Assembly: GCA_029532415.1 (NCBI GenBank)
Contig: JAQOTA010000057.1
Span: 62,001-126,000, forward strand
From: Marasmius tenuissimus
Taxonomy: Eukaryota; Basidiomycota; Agaricomycetes; Agaricales; Marasmiaceae
Direction of reading: 5' to 3'
DNA: 64,000 nucleotides
The notes beneath the pieces were generated by a model. That model was not told where the DNA came from. It saw nothing but the letters and a program-made list of their open reading frames with translations, and ran no database searches. This document shows positions 22,901-34,800 of the stretch, piece by piece. Both the position numbers and the translations under genes were made by a program. Each line of letters begins with the position of its first letter. Positions within the stretch are counted from its first letter, which is position 1.

Positions 22901-25210
22901 GACCTTTTAAGCTTCAGCATGAACCTCGAAGACCGGCGTTCCTCCCTCCGAGCTATGGTTTCTGGTTATTGAAGAAACATTCATGAACCAGATCGCCTCA
23001 TACCGAGTATCTCATTGCCGTTTGCATATAGCAACCGATATTCGACTCCTGACTTGATTCGCGCCGCATCGAAAACCGTGTCTTTCAAGTGAGTGTCAGA
23101 CTCAGTTAAAACTCTCCCGATTCCTCACTTCTCGTTCTCTGGACTTAGCTATCTTTGTTTGACTCGTCTACTACGTCGACTGGTCCTTGGAAGTAACGTA
23201 CACCGAACCTTCATCGTGAGAGGCTCAACTGTCACTATTCTGGCATTTACGTCGACCTTCAAACATTCGGAAGTGCAGCCGGTTAACCCTTCACCGTATC
23301 CATCAATTTCTTTTGTCTAAAACCGCCTCAAGGTTTCGATTCAAAGATAAATTCCGGTCAGCTGGATTGTAGTGGCTACATGTTATAATGAGCGGGTGCC
23401 CCCGCTAAGTCAGTATTTGTTACTTCTCGTCCAACATCTCTTTGAAACCAGCTTCCAGACCACCCTGGTCGTTCTACTACAGTCGACTTGTTCACAAGAG
23501 ATACTGGGCGACAAAGATTCATCGTAACTCGATATTTGACGATTCACACCGTCAAGCCTTTGCCTCCAAAATGTACTTGACATCCGGCAGAGATGCTTGA
23601 TATGTCTCCGGTAAGTCAATCTTGTCACTCTTGTCCTACATCCGTCTATCTTCAGTCAATTTCTAAGTCCTCTTAGCAAATTCGGGAGCTTGAATTATAA
23701 ATTCAAAGGACTATACTCTCCGTCGTTATGTTTCGTTACAAACGTCAAGAAAGTTCACCGACGCCATCTAGATACCAAAACGCACCGGGAGCTGTTGTTT
23801 TGATTGAGCAAGGTGAGCTGAGTGAGTCCAGTAAGTATGGACATTCAATACGTTCACTCTACTATCTCTTAGTCCGGCAACCTTCATCTACAGGTGAGGT
23901 CGAAGCCTTGAAAACTTGATCTCCGTGAACTCTCAACTGGTTCTGTTTGTAAGGCCAGTCTAACGGTCTTTAGGTATATGTCGACAAGTGGTGTTCCATG
24001 GGTTAAATACAGGCGGTGAGACTGGTGAGCATAGTGCTATTGAAGTACCTCTCATTTGGTCGATCTCGGTCGCTCCTGAGACTCGTGGCACGAGCCGCGA
24101 TAACAGTCGATAGCTAGTATCAATCATTTCGAATACAGGCGCAGGCCCTTTGATGACCTTCCAATTATGCGGCAAAGGGAGCTCTGGAAAGGTCAGTCTT
24201 CTGTCCAATGATACTTATGCTCGTCATTTTGGACTAACGAGCACCTTTCATTATCAATGTAACCACTTCATCCCAAAATGAGGCACCCGTGGACTCTGCT
24301 CGATGCATATGAGTCCAAGATCATGAGGAGTTACTTATTACTGCGGTCGGACTGGAAGGGAAAATCCCAAAGATCTTAGTAGGTACTACCTTTTACATTT
24401 TCACCGAACTAGCTATGGCTGAACGTGACTGTTTAGTCCGTCGTCGTATTTGGATCCTACGTCAGCCCACAAATCAAATCAAAATGTCATTAAAAGCTCG
24501 AAGGTCGCGCGAACTTTATGCCTTTGCCTTTCGGATTCTGGAACTCAAATGTTCAGCCTTACTTTTTACGGCTGGTACAACTGGAAGAGACCCGAATCCA
24601 GAGATATACTCACAGTCAGAGTCGAGCTGGACCTCCAGCCATGCTCATCGGCGGCTCCTTTGACCCGGACTAGAAACTTGGGGCGTGTCAGCCGGCTCTG
24701 CCGGCGGGTCCGAATTCGAAAGTCGTACTTCTCTTGGTGTGGGAGTCCTCATATGTACTGTCATTTGCTCAACGAACCCACGGAACAGGCATGTCATGTA
24801 GATACCTCCTGTGCTAAGCTTACTGGATTTCACGAATACAGACGCCGCGCGTATCTAAGAGCTGACCACCAAGCAGAATAGCCACGACTGTCCGACGTTC
24901 CTATATACCCACGTAGAACAGATCATCTGGGATAGTTGGGTGCTCCTTGTAGTGACTGCAGAAGGACTGAGCACTAGTACATTATTGTTCAACACATCAG
25001 TGCACGCTACCTTTTCCGCAAGTGCGCAATCACGTCGCTACGTGAACCTGGCCGGTAAGTGAAAGAATGACAATAAGAACATGCCCACTCAAGGGCTGCA
25101 TCTTGGCGACCTGACAGTTCGTCAGCAGTTGCTTCCCGAAACAACATACTAGCACAGGCGAGGTGATGAGATCCACCACAACTGTGGTCCTTTGCCCCGA
25201 AGTGCTTTAC
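22901..25210. other. Gene-poor spacer upstream of copy 3
   Basis: Short frames only. The two longest, overlapping at 24415-24881, reach 143 codons and have no domain. Some stretches look like decayed exons. No RNA genes, terminal repeats or other bounded elements were recognised. Confidence 0.4.
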
Positions 25211-27039
25211 CTACGTGGAGGGAGAGTCAGTGGAGGAACTATATATTGAAAGGCCACTAACACATTCCCTCCATGAACCCAAGAAGATAGGCCCCGTCCG
25301 ATCCGCTTCACAACGCACGCAGACAAAGGTTTTCCACTCCCTGTCCATAACGTCCGCCCTCGTATCTGAAAGCGAGTGGCCTGAGAGTGTCACCAGAGCG
25401 ACAGAAGCAAGGCTGGATTGTACAGATAAACACTTTGGTTTTGCCTCGTACTCCCACAAGCACCGACTTGAAGCGTTCAGATGCCTGATAGCAGCAGAGG
25501 CTGTGGAGAAGATGCTTGAACAAGACGAACATTTCACCTCCACGAATGCCTCGTCAGTCGCCCATATATTACGGGGACGGGTAAGGGATATGCCGTCGTA
25601 ATACGCAGTAGGAGGGAGGGAATATTTTCGCGGTGATTCGGCGATGTCCACAGGAGGGCGTCGACGCAGAAACTGATCCATATCTTCCACGTCGACATAT
25701 CCCTTGGCTGCTGGGTGTATATCCAATGAGGCCAGCTGAAGTAGAAGCTCATCGTCAACGGTGAATACCCAGTCGATTATCAGCCTTTCGCTCTTTGTGA
25801 GGCGAGAATGAAGATCGTGGGGGGACAAGAAAAACATATCGGTAAGGAGTAAGGGATCGCGTACAGACGGGAGCAAGGCAAGGGCATTTATGTTGAAGAG
25901 ATATCGTCCAACGGTTGGCAGCCTCTCGCGCAGTACGAGCAGCCACGCGGTGAAGAAGTTGGTGTTAACGATAGAGGTTCGACGAGAGTCGATAACGCGA
26001 GTCGAGGTAGAAAGGTCGATAATAAGAACCGGCAGGTCCCGCGACACGAACCCTTCCCATTCTGGCACAATAATACAATCAGATGGTTGGGGATGCCAAG
26101 TAGAAGTAACACACCCTCGCGATCTAGGGGTCGGACCCTATCGTATCCGTACGTATCGCCCTCAAGAACGGTCAACGCGTGATCAGACACGCGGATACCC
26201 CGATGAGCAAAACGACCGATCAATGTCTCGTCGTGATATGTTTTCACCTGGTGGATTATCTATACTCGTTGATAGTTGGGCGAGAGTATTATTCACGAAA
26301 GGATTATGAACGCACCCTCGTTGTGGCGAGCATCCTGTCCTGGTATGCCCGCAAAAGTGCATTGTCCTTTAGACACCCGGTCGGAAGCTGGATCAGCAGC
26401 GACATCATGTCTTGCTTGATGTAGCGCATGTCCCCGTTTTCTGCGCAATAACGTATCAACAGGTCAACAACGGTTCATGGAACATGCTACGTACCTGTGC
26501 AAACACGCACTGCTTTCAGACATTCCTCCGGCAAGGTGTGGTAATGCGTATTGAAATATCGACACGGTTGGGTCCTAAAAGGTAAGTAAACACGCAGTCG
26601 GCATTAACATTCTGATGGAGTGACGATAAGGAGAACCCTGCACAGCAGTTTGAGGCATGTAAAGCATAGCCGACAGTTCAAAATGAATATTGGGTCGCTG
26701 TAAGATTTCTTGCACACCTAAGAGTGCCAACCGTTAGGAGCCTACGTTCAAACCAATGACAAATCACACACCTGGCAAATGTTCTTCTGCATGAATACAA
26801 ATGACAGCCACGCGTAGACGTCTAGTCCATGAGGGATGCCTGGGAGGTTATTTTCCCTCGCAAAGACAACCCAAAAAGACAGTGCCTCAAGCAGAGGATA
26901 CCAGAAGTCTCGCGATACGCCTGCCATTGAGACGAGCGAGGCGAATGGCAGGAAAGAACACACCTACCGAACAAGTGAGGAGAACTTCCCTGGAAGAGCA
27001 ACTGAGTCAACTCGCAATCATGAACACCTCCACGGGCAT
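25211..27039 (-). CDS. F-box protein with C-terminal zinc fingers
   Basis: Multi-exon minus-strand gene. An F-box-like N-terminus (MPVEVFMIAS at 27039; then GVSRDFWYPLLEALSFWVV) is followed by a zinc-binding region split by an intron (ICQ|VCKKSYSD then CRLCFTC, about 26780-26637). Then come THYHTLPEECL, NGDMRYIKQDMM, and a long last exon, 26061-25211. The junction 26115/26061 (intron GTGTGT...CCAG) joins PLDRE to EWEGFVSRD in frame. The C-terminus holds a CxxC...H...C finger (VKCSSCSSIF...HLNASSRC) and a second CxxC with GSWREC. This order is typical of Agaricomycete F-box/zinc-finger proteins, which are presumed substrate receptors of SCF ubiquitin ligases. Substrate unknown. Two spots do not keep frame with simple GT-AG joins (near 27000, and the 26636/26587 junction), so the exact model there is uncertain and a lesion is possible. 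Confidence 0.6.
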
Positions 27040-27800
27040 ATCTAACCGACGTTGGGTCTCTGGGCCCGAACCCCCGATATTGAAGAACATGGCGGGATGT
27101 AAAGAAGATGTGAGAGATGGAAGAAAAGTGCGAAGAAAAAGGATTAATAATGAAAAAGAGTATCACCTGATTACGGAGCAGGAGACGACACAAGGATGAG
27201 GAGGACCTCGCTTGATTGGACGGTGGTTCGACTTCGCATGTGAGACGTAACCGTGTTACGGTATATAGACCTCCAGTACGGATACGCGCAAGGGAATGAG
27301 AGGATTAATAAGAACGATGGTCATTGAAAAAATGTTATCTGCGCCGCTCGATGTCGAATGCTAGACGTTAAACGGTCTCGAGGAGGGAACCAACAAGAGA
27401 CAAAAGATGGTTGGCAACGAACCAATGGTCACCTTCCTAATCGGGAACGCAATACAGACAGGCCTCCAATTAGCGACCATATATAGAAAGTCATAGCCAC
27501 AACGTAAAGCATTTGTATACCACGTGGCCATATGTGCAACCTGGTCTCCCGTATCGTTAATCCTACGACAGCCTATGACCCACCACAACATGTATAGACC
27601 AACTGAAACAACGCAACATTCCGCCAGTGCAGGTGATCGAAAAAGCTGTATCGAATACACAAAGGCGTCACGGGCGTATGGCTATCTGAAGCGTCGGCGA
27701 ATAACCACGCAGCAGGGAAACTGAGCTACCGAATAGAATCCTCCTCAGCATGCCATTCGAGTTTTTGACTCGCATTGATTCCGCATAATTCGAAACCACC
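27040..27800. other. Intergenic region between divergent genes
   Basis: Separates the minus-strand F-box gene from the plus-strand gene starting at 27801, so it should contain both promoters. The first part may hold 5' exons of the F-box gene, because an open minus frame extends to about 27193. I see no RNA gene or repeat. Confidence 0.4.
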
Positions 27801-28665
27801 ATGAACACCCCCGAAGTGCTTGCCGCTGCGAAGGAAAGCTGCGTGTATCGGAGCCGTCCGGCCCCTTTAACGGACAGATACGATAAGTGGGTTGCATCTC
27901 AAGGTGAGTAAGTATGAGTTTACAAGCGCGACAGTTACTTACACCCTGACCTTCAGGATTCAGCCAGGTCGACGTGGAGAGACTCTCGCAATGGAAAACT
28001 GAGCACGCAAAGCTTGAAGGTGGACCATACATCAGTGTCAAAACAGCCAACGCAATGTTCCAAATCCATGCAGGACTAGTTTCCATGCTTCAGCAACGCG
28101 TGGACCTACCTAAAAAAGGGTTGGATGCAGGAGAATATGCGCCTGAAGTTGTTCTGGCTGTTATTGGTACGTCGAAAGCTAGCAGAAAAAAACGACCATT
28201 GAAAAGTCACCCGACGTAGAACTAGCCTACAACATCATTGAACCCCAACAGTTGATCCACGATATTCTTACGCCCGCGGCTGTCCCGCCTTTTCCTAGCG
28301 AAGCCTTGGAAGAAAAACTGAAGGTCATCGAACTTGCTCTACAATGGAAATTTGGCCCTGTCGCCGACTTAGTCAGTGTGGGCATGGAATTGGAAGGAGT
28401 GATAAACATATTTCAGCATGCTTACAGTGAGTGCAAATTCGATCGAGAGGCTGGTTACTTTCCTGAAGTGCACATTGCAGTTGTTCATGATGCTCGATCC
28501 AACGGATTGGTCAGGCTTCAGTGTGTCTGCGATGAAATGGAAAAAGACCCCCTGTACGCACGGGCTGTGTGCTCGGTAATGGTGTCGGTCGCCGACGATA
28601 TGGACGATCTGCAGGATCGTGCCTTCACTCTTTCAATGATCTCCCACATCCGCTCCAAATATTGA
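27801..28665 (+). CDS. Small three-exon protein of unknown function
   Basis: Exons 27801-27903, 27957-28166 and 28220-28665 are joined by introns GTGAGT...CAG and GTACGT...TAG that keep one frame from ATG (in context accATGA) to stop. The product is about 252 residues, starts MNTPEVLAAAKESCVYRS, and contains no signal peptide or membrane segment. It is acidic and helical-looking toward the C-terminus (SVADDMDDLQDRAFTLSMIS). I do not recognise a family. It lies tail-to-tail with the Helitron reading frame, whose stop is at 28853. The left terminus of the Helitron is not defined, so this gene could be host DNA next to it or captured cargo; I see no evidence for capture beyond proximity. Confidence is high that it is a gene, nil for function. 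Confidence 0.7.
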
Positions 28666-28852
28666 TTGTGCCAAATGTATTGATTCAAGATCGCGACACG
28701 CGTACAATATCAAATGTGCTTTACAAGAAACATGTCGACACCGACCGAAGCTACATAAACCTTCCGAAAGTTCACCCTCCCACCCATCTACTCTATCCGT
28801 CCCTGCCGCCCGGTCCTGTGCGCGATACAATTGCTCGCTAAGCAGATACACA

Positions 28853-31800
28853 TTACGATGGAAGCAAGATGTAGAGCGCAGAGCATGCGAAACGTCCTCC
28901 AAGCGTATTCGTATTCAAGTCAACCAGCTTCCCCTCGTATACCAGATCGTGCGACGCATGACCCATACCATCGTACGACCAAACTGAGCCCGATAAGGAG
29001 TCAACATATCTAACTGTGAAATGACCACCTCCGAAGTAAATTATCCTGGCCAAACAGTATGTCGATTGCTTTTCGGCAATCGTCACGGCAATTTCTGGGA
29101 CAATGGTGACCATGTGTTCCGCTTCTCCAGAGTCAGAAAAGTGTAACGATATCATAGGAGGCGCAGACAAGAGCTTCTCTATCGCAATGAGCGAGCTACT
29201 GCACTGCCTGCAACGTCCTCCACGCCAGTCTCTAAAGTCGGATTCCATCCAATCCGACGTGCTGATGGCAGAGATTCCCATCCGATCCCTGACCGCTGCT
29301 TTTGTTGGCCTCTTCTCAGCCACTTTGTGATTCAATTCGCACACAACAGTCACTTTTAACACGGAATAGGAGTATCTCAGCAAAGTCGAGAAGATCGCAG
29401 AGACTGAGACGTATGTACCAACGCCCGGAAACCTAATCGGGTCTTGTTGTACCAATTCTGACCTGAACGCATCGCGCGCTTTGTCTACAGTAAGAATTTT
29501 CCGTCTGCATTGCTCGAAAGCACGCAACAATGATTTCAAGTTCAAGTCCGTAACAGATGATAAGGCGGACTCCCAGTATCGCGGGCGTGCTGCCCAAATG
29601 GTATACATCAGGGTGAACACCGAGTCGTAGGCACAGCTGTTTTGTGACCAAGCCGGGCCAGACAAGTTTGAAAAGGCACGAGGGTCTACGTTATGCAGAG
29701 GCTGACGTGTGGGAGGTCCGAAGATAGGAGAAAACAAACGTTGCTTCTTAAGACGTTCAAGGGGCAGACAACCGCTGATCTGCCGACTCGTAGTGCGTAA
29801 CCTTTTGGTACCGTGTTTTTGAGAAACTGTAGAAGAAACAGTAGCATTCGGTGGTCTCCTAACAGTGGATTGCGAGGGGCCCGATATCAAGTCTTGATAT
29901 CTGTCTTTGACAGACTTGGACCCCTTGTGGGCAAGGGGAGAGTTCTCCCTGGAGGCACACTGCGGCCGTACATCGATATGTTGCACGTGTACGGTGTCGA
30001 CGTCGTCAGGTGCTGCTGGGGCAGTCAAAGACTGCGGGGGCGGCTTGGAATATAGTGCAACAGTCCCTTGTGCCGGTCTCAAATTAGGGTTTTGAGTCGG
30101 TTTAGTCGCGAGATTTTTCTCTGTGATGATCTCCCATTCGAAGGTGCGGTCTTCTTCCTCAACCTCGATAGGAAAATCATCTGCCTGAGAGTGTGTCCAG
30201 TCTAGCGCATCAGGAGTCCGGCCGGGCACGTACCAATGGCCCTTTTGTTCCCGGAAAGCTTTTAACATAGGAATGCGGCGATCACTAGCCATCCCTACTT
30301 TGTAATCCAGCTGTCCGTTATACTTCAGCAGGGTTATGTTGTCTAGCAACTCTATCTCCCTGTATTCCCTCTTCAAGGATCGCGACAAGCCCCCTGTGAT
30401 TTTTTCCTTGTGAATGTCAGTGAGTATCAAGGTGCCTGCAGCGGACGTGCAACGAGACAGAGCAGTATATATGGAATGGCAGTCCTTGCTGTAGGCAAAC
30501 TCTACTGGATTGAAAACACGCGTTTTACCTTGAGAGTTATAGTCTGTCATGGCGAAACAGGGGAGGACTTCAATTTGATGCCGCTGTATTCTCATCGTCT
30601 TGCCGGATGGAAGGGTGATCGTGGTCAAGACACACGAGGCAGGCAAAGGGACCACGTTATTTGGAAGTCCGTCGAACTTAACAGTCTTTGGGGGGTTCAC
30701 TAATCTGACGAAAAGAGTGTCCAACACAGTCTGTCCCCGCGACCCTTTTTTAGAGGTCCACGCCCATACAGTAGCTTCTTGCCCTTTAGTTATACACAAC
30801 TCAGTGGCAAGGTTCGACTTCAACATAACGGGCATATCGAGACAGAGAGTGAGCGTCGCGGGAGTTTGCGAACAGGAGGCACTCGGCGGAAGCGACCACA
30901 TAAGTTTTTGTTCTTCCGTTGTAATATTCGCCGACTTACGCTTCGATTGTTTCTTTAGCCGTTTTGAAGCGGATGGCCTATTGTCTTGGACATTATCTTC
31001 TTCTGGCTTAGAAGTATCATCACTGTAGAAGACATCAAAGTCTGCCCAGTATCTTTGGTGAACCTGATAGCACCTAAACGGTTAATTTCGTCCTTGTACG
31101 CGTTCCGTGCAGTTATTATAGCTGTGTTACGAAAGTTCGGGTCAGACAACGTACGGAAGCCGCCTTCAAAGGACGAGCATGGCGAACCCAATTGGAGACT
31201 TCGGAGAAAGGCTATGTCGGATTTTGTGCACTTCATGAACCGCATGTTTTCCAGGACCTCTATCAAACGTCTGTCATCTGCGGAAGCCCCTTTCAACCGC
31301 ATGTTCTCCCGAAGGAGCACCACTGTGGTAAATTCATGCCATATAGTTTTCCCCATTGTTTCTTCCTGCAGCTTCATGGGAGCTTTTGATTTGCTGAAGC
31401 CTATCTGGTCACTGAACAGTGCCCCGTGTTTACCACCCAACACAGGAGGCAACTGTGCAAAATCTCCTGCTAAAATGACGTTCATGCCCCCGAATGAGGT
31501 TTCCGAGTCCCCCAATGCCATAGCAAGCCGTTTGCTTATATTATATAGTTCCCATGCAGAGATCATAGATATCTCGCCTATAAACAGGTAGTCAACCTTA
31601 CTAAGTTGTTCCCTTACAGCGGGCAGGGTTCTATTAGAGGTGTTTTCGTTGATACCAAGAAGCGAGTGATAGGTTACTCCGTTCAGCAAAGACGCAGCTG
31701 CACCCGTCGGAGCCGCAATCACGAACCGATCCGGCTCTCCCCGTCTGTCGAAAAAGGAGGACAGAGCTCTCAAGACCTGTGACTTTCCGGTACCCCCAAC

Positions 31801-34800
31801 GCCAGCAATGTACATCTTGAGTTGAGAAGACGGGTACCGATCTGCAGCATGGTTGGCCACAATACGAAAGGCCCTTTCCTGTTCGGCATTTAAAGTGAAC
31901 TCAGTGCAGCATGTGTCTATGAGAGCCTGATTCACTCCTCCTGCATCGAAGTTTTTTGACAAAAATGCCTTGTCGGCCACACGCACGTTGTCAGTTTTTA
32001 TGAATCTCTTTCGTGAAGGTTTGCCGTCTAGCGGTTGCTGTTCCATCAAGCCGTCACTCTTTGACGCGAGTGCGACCTTACATCTTCCAATCTCCTTCTT
32101 CCACTCAGCGCCCGTTAAAGAGTGTATGGGAATTCTTTCCTGTGCAATGTTTTGGTACGAGTTGTTTGATAGATCCTGGCGAGGTTCAGTCCACCCGGAC
32201 TCGACCAATAACCTTCGTATATCTGCAGCCTGATTTATCCGTGTCTTCTAAGCACGACACACAGTAGAAGCATCAATACTCGGCATTTCGTCCATTTGAC
32301 CATTTTGCTCGGTGGAGGAAAAGATAGTGTTGAAGGAATCGGTGGTCTCCATTATGTCAGTGTCATCTTCGTCGGCGTCTTCCCATTTACCTTGCATTTG
32401 CCAGCTGCCTGTGGCAGAGCTGGCAGCTTTCATCTGAGCGCGATAGTCATCACGAGCGTCCAGACATTCATACCTTACATTAAAGTTTTCCATAAGTCGC
32501 GTCTGGCGCGCCGTAAACTCGTACCCCTCGAACGCCGCTGACCAGGACTGATTGGCAGTTTTAAGACAATCACCTGTCCTCCACGGCTTGAACAGAGTGA
32601 ACATTGTCAAGCAATAATAATCCCGGTCTCCATGGTCCCGACGTGGGAGAGTCGCGCCTAGGAAATTCACAACCCAATCCGTCTCGCCTTCATAAAGTTC
32701 ACATACGTGTGAGCCCGACAGAGGATGGCCGGGTAAGAATGGATACATGTTAGAGGCCAAATCGGCCTTATGCGAGGGTTCAGAAATTTCGGCATCCAAC
32801 TCACAATCGGAAACGCATGTCTCTTTCTCCACTGCTTCATCCTTCATTTGCTGTTTTTTCACCTTCTTACCCTTCTTCTTTGATACGCGGGAGGTCAAAC
32901 GAATGAAATCATAGAGGCACATGTTTTCCAACGCCTCGTTCCGGAGGGAATAATCGTCCACCGCAGAATAGCCAACGACACCAGTGTCTGGACGCTTCAA
33001 AAGGACTACACGCTCTGGAGTGTGATCATCTTGGTTTACTTCCTGGGTATCCACGTCAGTCACCCAAAAGCTGCGGGTGCGTGCAACGAACGATTGCCAG
33101 TAAAAGCGTTTGAATTTGTGGCTCGAATAATGATCTGGGTTCCCGAGCAGGTACATTGCCACCATCGGCGCGCTGAGCTCCATTTTAGTAGTTAACATAT
33201 TGACTATTTTGGTGAATTGGCGCCGGGCCACCTCAACGTCTTCCTCTGAACCCACAATAACAGTGGGGGATTTCATCAGTGTAGTTCTGATGCAGTCAAA
33301 GACCACATGGGTCTTCAAAGACGACTTGGTGATGTAGTCCGACACATACGCAACGACGTGTTTGACTGCGGTTCCGGAAGTCAAATTAGTCACATCAGTA
33401 TTGCACCTATACAGGTAGGTCATGAGTGGGGTGAACATGTTCAACCACGGCTCGCCTTTCTTCATATATACGGCTCCAGTTGAATCGTCAACCAAAGTGG
33501 TCTCGTAGAGCTCCCGAGGAAACCTCGCTTTACACACGCCCCACTTATTGTCCTTGCAGCTCTTGGCCAAATTGTTTTTTCACTCTGTGCCATCTGCCTT
33601 GAGACCCCTCTCACAAGAATGTTTATTGCTCCTATCTATCAAGTCATTTACAGTAGAGACGAACTGAGCCCTCCAGGCCTCGTAATTCTGACAACGTCCA
33701 CAATCAGGACACGGATCGGAAACAAGAGGATGCTGGCTACAAGGAATTGGAGGAGGGATTGGCAAAGTTTCCACGGGGTTCTCGTAATTTGGGTCATCAG
33801 CAAATCCCGCTCGCCTCTCTGAAACATCAGTTTGAGTTGAGTGTATGTATTCACCACAGTGAACACTCTCCAACCAGCGAACAATTTTCTCTTGCCAGTC
33901 GCAATTGGGATCAAGTATTTTATCCCTTAACTCCTGGGGGTTGACGGCACCTTTAATCCACAGTAGAAGGTGAAGGTGCAGGGTCAGCCTTCCTTGCTGC
34001 TCTACTGTCCCGTAATGGGCAGCATGTTCGCCGTACAGGCCCCGATGTTCACTCTTGTATCCTAGGACATCCGTGAGAAAAGACTCGATAATGAAGTGAA
34101 AGAATCTAGCAGCAGTGACCGGATTTTCACATACGCGTCAAAATCTCTCGTCGTCAGGTAGTTTGAACTCTGGTTTAAACACCTCATCCCAACCGGCCCA
34201 ATGAATACATATGGGATGTTTCTTGTCTGCTGGCGAGATTGTAAGGTACCATGAGGGAGCGCCGAAATGAGATATAAGTGACCAAATCTCGTTTCGCATG
34301 AATTTTTTGGTTGTAGAACTACCATCAACGTGGCCCGCGAACTGATCGATGTCCTTCAGCAATTGATAACATTCAGACTCAGCAGGACTTCTATTGGTCA
34401 GGGAGTCGCCGTTCACAAGTTTCTGGATGATGTCGGACAGCACATTTTGATCCACCGACATGAGACGACGCGCCATCTCAGGGAAGGTCTTGCGGTTTGA
34501 AACTAGCCAGGCAGCGTCGGAGGTGTGTTTCATTTGAAGGTGGCTAAAAGCAACGAACGGGAAGTGGGGATCCATCTGAAACCGTTTATCATGATACATG
34601 AGGCAAGTCCGGATATAACGTTTCATCGCCTTCTTCCCGTTACCTACGCCCCCAATACCGTAGGGAAACAACCAAGGAAACATTTTCGGGTATAGTCGGG
34701 GATTATTCCACAGCGATTGGGGATTTGCACCATGCCCGACAGCCAAGACTTTGCCCCCTGAGTCCCAATGGCGCAGGGCCTTCCGTTTCAGTTGTGTAAC

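Noticed and set aside
28666..28852. Helitron 3' terminus (hairpin followed by CTRR)
   Set aside because: A CTTAG-like string occurs near 28840 on minus but without a convincing preceding hairpin, so no terminus is called.
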